From NCBI RefSeq assembly GCF_027563315.1, contig NZ_JAMKBJ010000011.1, positions 24,978 through 88,977 on the forward strand: a stretch of DNA of 64,000 nucleotides, written 5' to 3'. The notes below the pieces were generated by a model. That model had not been told where the DNA came from. It saw nothing but the letters and a program-made list of their open reading frames with translations, and did not search any database. Positions 38,030 through 45,991 of the stretch are shown here, piece after piece; within the stretch, counting starts at the first letter, position 1, and every line of letters begins with the position of its first letter. The stretch is from Paenisporosarcina quisquiliarum. Its GTDB lineage: Bacteria; Bacillota; Bacilli; Bacillales_A; Planococcaceae. The position numbers and the translations under genes are program-made.

Positions 38030-38257
38030 ATGAATCAAAAGGATAATCGCGAAAATAGTAACATCCCAACCTCAATAGGTGCGCCAGCAAGACGTGCACT
38101 AGATGGAGCTGGATATCTCAAGCTTGAGCAATTTACCAAAGTAAGTGAGGCTGAGGTACTGAAACTACATGGAGTGGGTCCAAAAGCGCTTGATATAATC
38201 CGACGCACTTTAATGGACAAAGGATTAACTTTCGCAAATGGTTCTGAGAATAAATAA
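38030..38257 (+). CDS. Small helix-hairpin-helix (RpoA C-terminal-like) protein
   Basis: 75 residues; IGAPARRALDGAGYLKLEQFTKVSEAEVLKLHGVGPKALDIIRR is split here as two parts of the same helical fold seen in RNA polymerase alpha C-terminal domains and in Cdd1-like small proteins: a helix, AGY/L-turn, then HGVGPKA as the hairpin. Likely binds DNA or a protein partner. AAAGGAGGA upstream. Monocistronic. Confidence 0.75.
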   Translation: MNQKDNRENSNIPTSIGAPARRALDGAGYLKLEQFTKVSEAEVLKLHGVGPKALDIIRRTLMDKGLTFANGSENK

Positions 38258-38373
38258 CTCAGTTCTGTATTGAAACTTTTACTTTTTCTTTTCGTCGTCA
38301 ATATTAGATTAATTTTGAAAATGAATATTTTATTTCGGATACTGTTTGAGAGTCTACTTGAGGGGATGGAAGA

Positions 38374-38865
38374 ATGGATAAGAGAAAGAAAAGATTATTC
38401 TCCTTCTTGATTTTAGTGATAATAATCGCAACAGGTTTTTTTATGAACGGAAAAATCACAACAGTGTTTGAATGGAAGCTAAATTGGGATATATCCTTGC
38501 CTTTACCGAAGAAAATTGAAGTCGTTTATACGAGTCGAGATGGTTTTCCTAGTGAAGGTGCCACCTATACTATTTTGGATTACAATCATAATCAAATCCA
38601 AAAAATATTAGAAAAAGATATGTGGTTATCAATTGATGAAACGTCATTGGATACGGTAAGAATACTTATTCAGAAATTCCAAAAAGAAGGAACCAATCTG
38701 AACAACAATGTAGAAGTAAATAAACAGGAAGTATTCATAAATAATCCTGTGCAATTCACACAAGACGATCAGTATTCTTATAAATTAATTGAAGATAATA
38801 GCTCTTTACTCGTCGTATTAAATAAGAATAATAAAAAGATATATGTAATGGAATCGATTCAATAA
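38374..38865 (+). CDS. Membrane-anchored hypothetical protein
   Basis: 163 residues with a basic N-terminus and one helix (FLILVIIIATGFFMNG), then an extracellular, strand-rich domain (KIEVVYTSRDGFPSEGATYTIL, DDQYSYKLIEDNSSLLVVLNK). No Cys lipobox. No family recognised. It precedes lepB in the same direction, 47 bp apart, so it may be cotranscribed. Confidence 0.6.
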   Translation: MDKRKKRLFSFLILVIIIATGFFMNGKITTVFEWKLNWDISLPLPKKIEVVYTSRDGFPSEGATYTILDYNHNQIQKILEKDMWLSIDETSLDTVRILIQKFQKEGTNLNNNVEVNKQEVFINNPVQFTQDDQYSYKLIEDNSSLLVVLNKNNKKIYVMESIQ

Positions 38866-38912
38866 TGGTTACTGATTAATATTAACTAAAACAAATTCCA
38901 GGAGGCCATAGG

Positions 38913-39476
38913 ATGGAACAAGTGAAAAAAGAAAAAAATGAAATCTGGGAGTGGGCAAAAGCATTGCTTATTGCCTTTGCAGCTGTATGGTTAATACGTC
39001 ATTTTTTATTTACACCAATCGTTGTCGACGGTGAATCAATGATGCCGACTCTTGAAAATGGAGAACGGATGATTGTTAATAAAATTGGCTATGAAGTTGG
39101 AGAGCCAAGTCGCTTCGATATCTTAGTCTTTCATCACGCACCTGAGAATAAGGATTATATTAAACGAGTGATTGGATTACCTGGAGATCATGTCGCTTAC
39201 AAGAATGATCAACTATATATCAATGGCGAACCTCAGAAAGAACCATATTTGGAATCAAATAAATTACAAGTGAACGGTGGAACTCTGACAGAAGATTTCA
39301 CTCTTGAAGAGCGGACAGGGGAGAAAGTGATTCCAGAAGGATACTTGTTTGTTATGGGGGACAATCGTAGAAACAGTACGGATAGTCGAATTATTGGTTT
39401 AGTCCCGCTAGCGGAAGTGATAGGTAAAACTAACATAATCTTTTGGCCACTTAAGGAATTAGGGATGGTTGAATAA
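38913..39476 (+). CDS. lepB: Type I signal peptidase
   Basis: Membrane serine protease that removes Sec/Tat signal peptides. 187 residues: one N-terminal transmembrane helix (AKALLIAFAAVWLIRHFLF, 15-33), box B with catalytic serine S42 (DGESMMPTL), box D with catalytic lysine K84 (YIKRVIGLPGD) and box E (MGDNRRNSTDSR). Intact SipS-type enzyme. CAGGAGG upstream. Compare the lysine-less relative at 45992. Confidence 0.93.
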   Translation: MEQVKKEKNEIWEWAKALLIAFAAVWLIRHFLFTPIVVDGESMMPTLENGERMIVNKIGYEVGEPSRFDILVFHHAPENKDYIKRVIGLPGDHVAYKNDQLYINGEPQKEPYLESNKLQVNGGTLTEDFTLEERTGEKVIPEGYLFVMGDNRRNSTDSRIIGLVPLAEVIGKTNIIFWPLKELGMVE

Positions 39477-39505
39477 TTAGCTGAAAGACAAGGAGAATCT
39501 TCTTA

Positions 39506-40015
39506 GTGAAAAGATGGTCTATGAATAAAATGATCCTTATTTTATCGGTATTTTTAGTGGGATGTGCTCCAAATTCTCCCGAAATCAAGGATGGAAATGC
39601 GCATGTAACCAAAGAAATGGACGAGGTGATTTCAGATTATATAGTTGAAAAATACAAGGGTATATATTATCCTTCAGAAAAACAATTTGAAGTTCACAGA
39701 ATCTATGGAACTAGTGAATATAAAGAAATAATCAACGTATACATGTGGTCATACTTCGGTGGATTTAATAAGGATAGTGGTACCAACAATCAGTCTGGAC
39801 ACTCGTTACCTGTCTTCATTCAATTAAAGAAAGTGGATTCTGGATATGAAGTAATTAAATATACTGAACCAAAAGACGGGAATCAATATGCATCTTCCAT
39901 AAAGAAGATGTTTCCGGAAAAATACGTGAAAATGGCAGTGAACGATACCGAAACCATTGAGGATTTAGAAAAAGAGATGAAAGAACAAGTGGAAGGCTGG
40001 CTACAAGAGAAATAA
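39506..40015 (+). CDS. Putative lipoprotein of unknown function
   Basis: 169 residues; signal peptide with lipobox FLVGC (Cys ~20). Mature part begins with a helical stretch (VTKEMDEVISDYIVEKYKGIY) then strands (FEVHRIYGTSEYKEIINVYMWSYFG, LPVFIQLKK, YEVIKYTEPKDG) and a charged C-terminal helix. Resembles small secreted DUF4829/immunity-like folds in layout only. GTG start with AAGGAGA upstream. Confidence 0.6.
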   Translation: MKRWSMNKMILILSVFLVGCAPNSPEIKDGNAHVTKEMDEVISDYIVEKYKGIYYPSEKQFEVHRIYGTSEYKEIINVYMWSYFGGFNKDSGTNNQSGHSLPVFIQLKKVDSGYEVIKYTEPKDGNQYASSIKKMFPEKYVKMAVNDTETIEDLEKEMKEQVEGWLQEK

Positions 40016-40060
40016 AGAATCATTTTTTTTCACTGCTTTTTAAGTAATAGCGATTATAAA

Positions 40061-40108
40061 ATATGTAAAGCACCCAGCGATTGTATCATTCGTGGGTGCT
40101 TTACATAT
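40061..40108. terminator. Large symmetrical hairpin between convergent genes
   Basis: Perfect 16-bp arms ATATGTAAAGCACCCA / TGGGTGCTTTACATAT with a 16-nt loop. No long U-run follows, so termination may be weak; could equally act as a 3'-end stabiliser for either neighbour. Confidence 0.65.
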
Positions 40109-40148
40109 GTGGTCAAATATACAATTTAAAAAGTTTATATCAGTTACT

Positions 40149-40382
40149 TTAATGTGGCAACCCTTTGTTGGTAGTTGAGTTGTTTGATGGAGTACCTGCC
40201 TTGTTTTTTGATTTATTGGTTAGACCATTTACAGCATTAGCAGTTTTATCTACTGTATTCATGGCTGCATTTTCGGTTTTTTCTAAAGCACTATGCACTG
40301 CATGGAATGCTGCTCCAGCAGTGTCTTTAACTCCTTTGGAAATTTGGTTACCTTGTTGATCTGTATTTTGTTGGTTTGTCAT
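40149..40382 (-). CDS. Small low-complexity hydrophilic protein
   Basis: 77 residues rich in Asn, Lys, Thr, Ala. The centre (GVKDTAGAAFHAVHSALEKT and ENAAMNTVDKTANAVNGL) forms an amphipathic 11-mer-like helix reminiscent of LEA/stress-protective or surface-adsorbing peptides; both tails are disordered Asn/Gln-rich. Excellent ribosome site CAGGAGGTG supports expression. No family assigned. Confidence 0.6.
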   Translation of the reverse strand: MTNQQNTDQQGNQISKGVKDTAGAAFHAVHSALEKTENAAMNTVDKTANAVNGLTNKSKNKAGTPSNNSTTNKGLPH

Positions 40383-40609
40383 AATTTCACCTCCTGAATA
40401 AAAATTAGGATATGTTATTTCCCTGACTTTATTCTAAGTGAAGATGCATCATAAGAATTTTTGGGAATTTCTTTTTCATGTCAACGCAAACAAACAAAAT
40501 AATAATTATCTGAAAAAACTAATTAATAGCTATTACTCCAAAAAAATATATGGTAATCTTGACTTCAAGTGACAATTTTTGGATTATAAATTTAAGGTGG
40601 AGAATTGTT

Positions 40610-41476
40610 GTGATTTCAAGTTTTAGAGTCTTATCGCGTTTTCTTTATGTAGTCGTTGGAATTATTTTGTTAAGTGCATTTGTAGGGTTATTTTCTAATG
40701 GAATTCAGCTTGATTTTACGGTGTTTTTGAAAAATGTTTTGCATATCATCAAGTCTCTTATTTTTCCTGACAACTTAATTATTTTAGGACCGACTAATCA
40801 GGAGTATTCAATATTCTTAAATTTTTGGGATTATTACTTTTACTCATTAACCATTTTCATTTCAGCGCTATGTATTGCTATAATCTGCGGTTTATTTATT
40901 ACTTACCTCACAATCTTGCTTCCACAAAAAATAAACGATTTCGTTTCTAAATTTGTATCCTTACTCGAATCCCTACCAGACTTATTCATCATTATGCTCA
41001 TTCAATTTTCCGTTATTTTATATTTCAAGCAGAGCGGTCATTTATTATTTCCTGTAGCTGGTTCATCCCAAAACCAAACATATTTTCTGCCGGTTGTTAC
41101 GTTAGCTTTAATTCCCTCATTCATGATTTTTAGAATTAACCTTCATTTAGTCAGTGATGAGTGGAATAAATCATACGTAGAATTGGCCAGAAGCAAAGGG
41201 TTTAATAAAACGGAGATTTTCTTTTTCCATGTGCTGAGAAATATAGCACCAAGCATTTTTAGTCATAGTAAAACAATTGTTCTGTATTTATTATCTTCAA
41301 TGGTTATTTTTGAAAAACTTTTTAACATCTATGGAATCTTTACATTTATAACGAGCTATCCAAATCCGAATGTGATCGCCTTCACTTTGATACTGTTTTT
41401 TGTGCCTGTTTTCCTCATATACGCCCTTATTACTAGCCTTATAGAAAAATATACGGGTCAAAGATTGGAATGGTGA
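40610..41476 (+). CDS. ABC transporter permease, OppB/DppB-like
   Basis: 288 residues, about six membrane helices; the binding-protein-dependent transport loop is YVELARSKGFNKTEIFFFHVLRN, a recognisable EAA-type motif for contact with an ATPase. GTG 40610 has AAGGTGGAG at 40594-40602; the frame runs up to 40550 without a ribosome site. No ATP-binding or substrate-binding gene lies nearby. Peptide/nickel-type family (BPD_transp_1), substrate unknown. Confidence 0.8.
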   Translation: MISSFRVLSRFLYVVVGIILLSAFVGLFSNGIQLDFTVFLKNVLHIIKSLIFPDNLIILGPTNQEYSIFLNFWDYYFYSLTIFISALCIAIICGLFITYLTILLPQKINDFVSKFVSLLESLPDLFIIMLIQFSVILYFKQSGHLLFPVAGSSQNQTYFLPVVTLALIPSFMIFRINLHLVSDEWNKSYVELARSKGFNKTEIFFFHVLRNIAPSIFSHSKTIVLYLLSSMVIFEKLFNIYGIFTFITSYPNPNVIAFTLILFFVPVFLIYALITSLIEKYTGQRLEW

Positions 41477-41480
41477 TTGT

Positions 41481-42563
41481 GTGTATATTTTAAAAAGACT
41501 TCTCTTTAATAAGTTATTTCTTTCCGGCTTCCTCATCATCAGTGGTTTGTTTGTAGTTAGCTTGCTGTATTTTTTCTTCTTTAATGACCGAATTCCAACA
41601 ACGTCATTACTTTATGATAGCCAGGGGAAACCGTTACCTGCACCTTACAGTTATAAAAACTTTCCCCCCTTTGGAACAGACAACTTCGGAAGGGATTTAT
41701 TTATCGTCATACTTGTTGGGGCTAAATATACGATTGCAGCCGCTTTGCTGATTACATTTCTTCGTGTTTTCCCGTCCGTTTGGATTGGGTTGTTCATTCA
41801 TTTCTTCCTGCAGAAGATTGAAAAACCCCTTAAATCAATGGCTGATGCTCTAAACTACTTCCCGATGACTTTGTTGGCATTTCTACTTTTGAATGGCATT
41901 TTAATATCAGAAGTAGGGATGTATATGGTAGATGGTGCTCTAGTTAGCGGACCGGAACCTTTGCCTTATTGGAGCAGGATACTTTTCTATATCCTTATTT
42001 TTGCCCTTCTTTTTGTTCCAACCAATTCAATCTTGATTGCCAATGAAGTAAAGACCATTTATAAAAAGGAATTTATCGAAAGCTCCAGGACGCTTGGAGC
42101 AACTAATTGGAGAATTGTAAATAAACATATTAAACCTTTTCTCGTTCCTCAACTAGCAATTATTTTCTTAAGAGATTTCATTCACACGCTGATTTTGATG
42201 TCCCATTTAGCCGTTCTAGGGTTATTCATAGGGGGATATACCCGCCGTGGTGACTTATTTGGCTACACCAAACAACTCTCCAATTCAAACGAATGGGCAG
42301 GATTGCTAGGAATGTGGTGGGAATACTTATGGACGTCCTATCCGTGGATTTCTTTCATGCCAATTTTATTTATTTGCCTATTAATCCTATCTGCAAAAGG
42401 GATGATGGAAGGTTTGACTAAAGTGTTAGTAGCTGTCGACAGTACGAGGGAGCCTGTTCAAAAACAAAATGAAATTGAATATAGTAAGGGTGATCATCCT
42501 TTCGAAAGAGTTCAATTAAGAGCCGCTCGACCAGCACAAGAAATGGACTGTAAAAGGGGTTAA
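41481..42563 (+). CDS. ABC transporter permease, OppC/DppC-like
   Basis: 360 residues; N-terminal helix, then an OppC-like extracellular loop (PPFGTDNFGRDLF is the typical GTDxxGRD motif), five further helices, and EAA loop FIESSRTLGATNWRIVNKHIKP. The C-terminal ~45 residues are polar and unusual for the family. GTG start 4 bp after the first permease, so both subunits are coexpressed. Lacks a nearby ATPase partner. Confidence 0.8.
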   Translation: MYILKRLLFNKLFLSGFLIISGLFVVSLLYFFFFNDRIPTTSLLYDSQGKPLPAPYSYKNFPPFGTDNFGRDLFIVILVGAKYTIAAALLITFLRVFPSVWIGLFIHFFLQKIEKPLKSMADALNYFPMTLLAFLLLNGILISEVGMYMVDGALVSGPEPLPYWSRILFYILIFALLFVPTNSILIANEVKTIYKKEFIESSRTLGATNWRIVNKHIKPFLVPQLAIIFLRDFIHTLILMSHLAVLGLFIGGYTRRGDLFGYTKQLSNSNEWAGLLGMWWEYLWTSYPWISFMPILFICLLILSAKGMMEGLTKVLVAVDSTREPVQKQNEIEYSKGDHPFERVQLRAARPAQEMDCKRG

Positions 42564-42567
42564 TTTA

Positions 42568-43158
42568 ATGAAGTGTACATTAGAAATCAAGACAGAAGCT
42601 GCCTATTCATTGAACTTTTTGATTTATATACAAAATATATTTCTAAATCAGAAAAGCAATAAAGAACAGTACAGATTCCCTTCTGTTTTTTCGGAAATTT
42701 CATTTGAAGAAGATTTTGAAAATCGTTTCAGAAACTTGTGGGATGAAGTGAAACATAAAATAGCTGAACATCCAATGAATGATATTAAGCTTTTTATGGA
42801 TGAAAAAAACTTGTTTTATCAATGTTTATTTGAAAAAAGTGACGAAAGTTTAGAGACTTATAATGAAATTCACTTTTCTTTTAGAGTCTGGTGGGACAGC
42901 TTTGCCGGTCGTTTCACGCTTGAGAAGTCTACAGACGAATTAGTGAGAAAATTATATCTAAATCTAGAGAAATTCTTGAACAATAATTCCATAGCGCCTG
43001 AAAATTTGTTAACGATCAGCTTAATTTATGACGAATGCTCATTAATCCGATTAGATGATACAACCTCTTATTTCATTATATCTGCTGAGGATTTTGTAAC
43101 GAAACAGAAAGAGTTATTGGAGAAATTACATAAATTGTTTAAAGAGGAGAACAGTTAA
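42568..43158 (+). CDS. Hypothetical soluble protein
   Basis: 196 residues, acidic, no membrane helix or signal. Aromatic-rich motif HFSFRVWWDSFAGRF and a charged C-terminal helix (VTKQKELLEKLHKLFKEE). No family recognised. Starts 4 bp after the permease pair and ends 2 bp before the next lipoprotein, so it belongs to the same transcript. Confidence 0.55.
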   Translation: MKCTLEIKTEAAYSLNFLIYIQNIFLNQKSNKEQYRFPSVFSEISFEEDFENRFRNLWDEVKHKIAEHPMNDIKLFMDEKNLFYQCLFEKSDESLETYNEIHFSFRVWWDSFAGRFTLEKSTDELVRKLYLNLEKFLNNNSIAPENLLTISLIYDECSLIRLDDTTSYFIISAEDFVTKQKELLEKLHKLFKEENS

Positions 43159-43160
43159 TC

Positions 43161-43553
43161 TTGATTATCAATAAGTCGAATTTATTATTCATATTGCTAT
43201 TGTTTTTTATTCTATCAAGTTGTGGTGTCGCTGATGGTGGGAAGGTCACAGCCAAAGATGTGATAAAACAAAATTCTGAAGCAGATATTATACAGTTGGA
43301 TGGTTTCATCTATAGTAATATGACCGAATCAGAATGGTTTCAGGAACGAAAAGAAAAATTAACGAAACATACTCTTTTAGGTGAAACACAAAAGCAATCA
43401 ACTAGTCGTTTCGGCTTTAAGGATTGGACGGCTACAAAATTGCAGGTAGGGACAAAAATTTACTCTGCAAGTGAAAATGGATCGGAACTTGATATTCTAA
43501 TTGTCGAGTACGAGGATAAAGTTTTCTATTATATGAAATTGCTAGAAGGATAA
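43161..43553 (+). CDS. Putative lipoprotein
   Basis: 130 residues; signal peptide with lipobox ILSSC (Cys ~21). Mature part contains DVIKQNSEADIIQLDGFIYSN and KLQVGTKIYSASENGSELDILIVEYEDKVFYY, a small beta-rich domain seen in other Bacillus lipoproteins of unknown role. TTG start, AAAGAGGAGA upstream in the end of the previous gene. Confidence 0.6.
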   Translation: MIINKSNLLFILLLFFILSSCGVADGGKVTAKDVIKQNSEADIIQLDGFIYSNMTESEWFQERKEKLTKHTLLGETQKQSTSRFGFKDWTATKLQVGTKIYSASENGSELDILIVEYEDKVFYYMKLLEG

Positions 43554-43573
43554 GTTAATTGTAAAACTAGTGA

Positions 43574-44104
43574 GTGAAGGATGTGATTGACCTGACGAAA
43601 AGATATCTTTTCTTGTATCTGATCCCAATTTTATTTATTAGTCTTATTGGCTGCTCTAATCAACCTGATAAGTTGGAAATTAAAGAAATGCCTACGGATT
43701 TCAATTTCAGTCTGATTTATGGTACTTATGGAAAACAAAAAATCGACACATTCAACGATACGATTGTAAAAGACTTAGTTGAGGACGGCACGATTGAAGT
43801 AAACCTCGCTTTTACAGAAGAAGAAATGGAACAGGTTTATCATGAAATGATGACTATTGATATTATGGATGATTCAAAATTCACGGTGAGAGAAGAAGAG
43901 GTGTGTGAAACCGAACCACCATCTTATACAATCTGGAATATTCAAATGGATGGCAAGACTAATTCTTTTTATACCCAGACTTATTGTGATGGGTATCCAG
44001 AGAATGTATTGGAATTGTTGAAACTGGAAGATTATATTCATAGCATTCTTTTAAACAAAGATGAGTACAAAGCTTTGCCAGATTCTAATGGTTACTATGA
44101 ATAA
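43574..44104 (+). CDS. Putative lipoprotein
   Basis: About 176 residues with a hydrophobic signal (YLFLYLIPILFISLIGC, lipobox Cys ~27). The mature part has NFSLIYGTYGKQKIDTFNDTIVKDLVEDG and ends with CETEPPSYTIWNIQMDG, TYCDGYPENVLELLKLEDYIHSILL; two cysteines may form a disulfide. The exact start is unclear: GTG 43574 or GTG 43583 (three codons later). Function unknown. Confidence 0.6.
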   Translation: MKDVIDLTKRYLFLYLIPILFISLIGCSNQPDKLEIKEMPTDFNFSLIYGTYGKQKIDTFNDTIVKDLVEDGTIEVNLAFTEEEMEQVYHEMMTIDIMDDSKFTVREEEVCETEPPSYTIWNIQMDGKTNSFYTQTYCDGYPENVLELLKLEDYIHSILLNKDEYKALPDSNGYYE

Positions 44105-44150
44105 ATTGTATCTTCTCTAAGTTGTTGTTTTTTAAGAAATGGGGGATAAC

Positions 44151-44457
44151 ATGAAGAAAAAGATAAGCATTCTCGTGGTAGGTGTAGGTATTTTTTCTTC
44201 TATTACATTCTACACCTCATATGGCACTTCGAACGCATGTGTTTTTTATGAGTCATCCAAAAGCGGCAATGACATCCGGTATTATAGATGATCATTTTCA
44301 TAATAAAATTGATCAAGAAAAATTTGCAGAGTTAAACGCTAAAGCATATACCTTAACTAAACCACCAATAGAAAAAGCCACTCAAGGTGAGTTGAGAAAC
44401 TTTCTTGTTAGAAAGATTGGTTTTCTCTATTTCGCTGAATTCTACGGTGAAGCTTAG
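44151..44457 (+). pseudogene. Probable frameshifted small membrane-protein gene
   Basis: ATG 44151 has GGGGG upstream and reads MKKKISILVVGVGIFSSITF, a signal/membrane helix, then runs into a stop at 44289-44291. From about 44219 the +1 frame reads on as MALRTHVFFMSHPKAAMTSG and later KAYTLTKPPIEKATQGELRN to a stop at 44455-44457, without a ribosome site of its own. The join is at CTCATATGG, where loss of one AT pair from a CATATATGG run would explain the shift. Intact product would be about 101 residues. Confidence 0.55.
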
Positions 44458-44516
44458 AGTTTTTTAAAATTTAACAATATATTTTTATGGGATAGTTTTT
44501 GAATGGAGGAAGAAAA

Positions 44517-44804
44517 ATGAAGCATCTAATGTTAATCGTGTTATTCGCACTATTAGGTTATTTTCTATTCATCTTGGGACCGGTCATTGGTGGTTGTATT
44601 GCTTTTGGGATAATTGTGGGCTTCTTATTTAGAGGAATATCCTTGCTAACTAAAATTAATAGTAGACTCGTTCATCTAACACCTTCACCATCCATAGATG
44701 ACAATAATACTGAAAACGAGGGCACTTCTCATCATCTTAAAGATAAGGATGCGTACTTAAAATATTTAAAAGAAAAAAACAATCTAGCTAAGAACATGGA
44801 ATAG
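44517..44804 (+). CDS. Small membrane protein with charged tail
   Basis: 95 residues: two adjoining hydrophobic segments (LMLIVLFALLGYFLFILG and GGCIAFGIIVGFLF), then a polar tail with a charged C-terminal helix (KDAYLKYLKEKNNLAKN). ATG 44517 has GGAGGA at 44503-44508; the frame opens at 44499 upstream of that site. No family recognised. Confidence 0.6.
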   Translation: MKHLMLIVLFALLGYFLFILGPVIGGCIAFGIIVGFLFRGISLLTKINSRLVHLTPSPSIDDNNTENEGTSHHLKDKDAYLKYLKEKNNLAKNME

Positions 44805-45005
44805 AAAAATAAAGCTTACGTCTGAAATATAGATATAAAACTAAATTTAATAGTAGTTAAATTTGCTAAGAATCTCTCCCACATTCCCCGCACTATTTGA
44901 GACCACCCTCTATTTATTTCCTAAAGTTTAGCCCAACAGTTTGTATAAAACTATCATAAGTTATAGTGTGACAACATTTTAATAGAGAAAGGAGATGAGA
45001 ATAAT

Positions 45006-45221
45006 ATGGGATGCTTTCAAAATAATAATGGAACAAGAGATTCTGTTGCAGGTGCTTTTGATACGAATTTTAAAGTTCCAGTAAGAGCTTCTATTGATGG
45101 TGAAGATTTTTGTCGCGCCGTACGCCGCTGTTTAATCAATGATTTGGTTGCTGGTGCTCAAGATGATCGAGATGATCGACGAAATAATAACCGTCGCAAG
45201 AATTGTGGTTGGCGCTGGTAA
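45006..45221 (+). CDS. Small Arg/Asn/Asp-rich protein of unknown function
   Basis: 71 residues. Central segment EDFCRAVRRCLINDLVAGAQ resembles IEFADAVNRSMVGDLGALAKG of the protein at 21010; the tail is DDRDDRRNNNRRKN followed by CGWRW. Strong ribosome site AAAGGAGATGAG and a terminator just after the stop suggest a real monocistronic gene. Three cysteines (C3 and two more in the core, one at the end) are notable for such a small protein. Confidence 0.6.
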   Translation: MGCFQNNNGTRDSVAGAFDTNFKVPVRASIDGEDFCRAVRRCLINDLVAGAQDDRDDRRNNNRRKNCGWRW

Positions 45222-45238
45222 ACCTAGTTCCAGACTAT

Positions 45239-45275
45239 AGCTGAAGATAATGTAGTTATCTTCAGTTATTTTCTT
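45239..45275 (+). terminator. Terminator after the 71-residue protein gene
   Basis: CTGAAGATAA, TGTAG loop, TTATCTTCAG then TTATTTTCTT. Confidence 0.8.
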
Positions 45276-45350
45276 ATGCAAGAAATTAGTCCATCTTTTC
45301 TGCTTTTGCAGCAAGACTGCTTTTCGTGGTGGGATGTAAGAAGCCCCTGA

Positions 45351-45425
45351 TTAGGAAACGATGAACGCAGAAAACAGCGGAACTATTTCACAGAACAAGC
45401 TCAATATTTAACATTAGGTGATTAA
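45351..45425 (+). pseudogene. Possible C-terminal gene fragment
   Basis: An open stretch without start codon reads LGNDERRKQRNYFTEQAQYL-TLGD and stops at 45423-45425, directly after an in-frame TGA. The composition is protein-like and unlike random intergenic DNA. It may be a remnant of a deleted gene. Low confidence. Confidence 0.3.
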
Positions 45426-45473
45426 AGCATTATAGAAATCAAATAATGGCTGTGATGAAGGGGTGTGTTAAAA

Positions 45474-45779
45474 GTGGAAGTAACAATATTTGTGATTAAT
45501 TTTCTGTGGATCTTTGTTCTAGCAAATGTATTATTTTTAGTAGCTCGATTTATTTTCAACAAATATAAACAAGTAATTTCAGTAATTTATTATTTCATAT
45601 TATTAATCATGATCCATTATTTTGTCATTGCTCAGCGAGATTATATATTCATCGATTATCCTAAGATTGCCTACCCACTGTTAGCATTGATGTTGCTCGC
45701 GTATTATATCTTCTTCAGAGAATTATATTCATTGATAAAAACAAAGAAATTAGAAAAAGACACATCAGCTAAATATTAG
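45474..45779 (+). CDS. Small membrane protein, three helices
   Basis: 101 residues with hydrophobic segments IFVINFLWIFVLANVLFLVA, VISVIYYFILLIMIHYFVIA and IAYPLLALMLLAYYIFF and a basic tail. GTG 45474 is chosen because GAAGGGG (45457-45463) is 10 nt away; GTG 45465 in the same frame is too close. No family recognised. Confidence 0.55.
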   Translation: MEVTIFVINFLWIFVLANVLFLVARFIFNKYKQVISVIYYFILLIMIHYFVIAQRDYIFIDYPKIAYPLLALMLLAYYIFFRELYSLIKTKKLEKDTSAKY

Positions 45780-45962
45780 ATAATCTTGAAAATGGTTGAT
45801 TCTTAAATTAATAATTAAGTGCATTAGTTAAACTCGATGGGTTGCAATTGCAGCTCTTTTTCATTTCCATTTGAGAAGATCCTTAAATTAATGTCATGTT
45901 TCTTTTTCTAATATTAATTCACAGAAAATTCATTAAACAATGTGTTGTCTCTAAATGGTGTT

Positions 45963-45970
45963 GGTATAAT
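45963..45970 (+). promoter_or_regulatory. Extended -10 promoter before the signal-peptidase-like lipoprotein
   Basis: TTGGTATAAT with TATAAT at 45965-45970; no convincing -35 at normal spacing (a TTGTCT lies 14 nt upstream). Confidence 0.45.
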
Positions 45971-45991
45971 ATGTAAAGAGGAGATGGTGAA

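Noticed and set aside
40165..40359. Plus-strand 64-codon frame opposite the small low-complexity protein
   Set aside because: No ribosome site, whereas the minus-strand ORF has a perfect AGGAGGTG.
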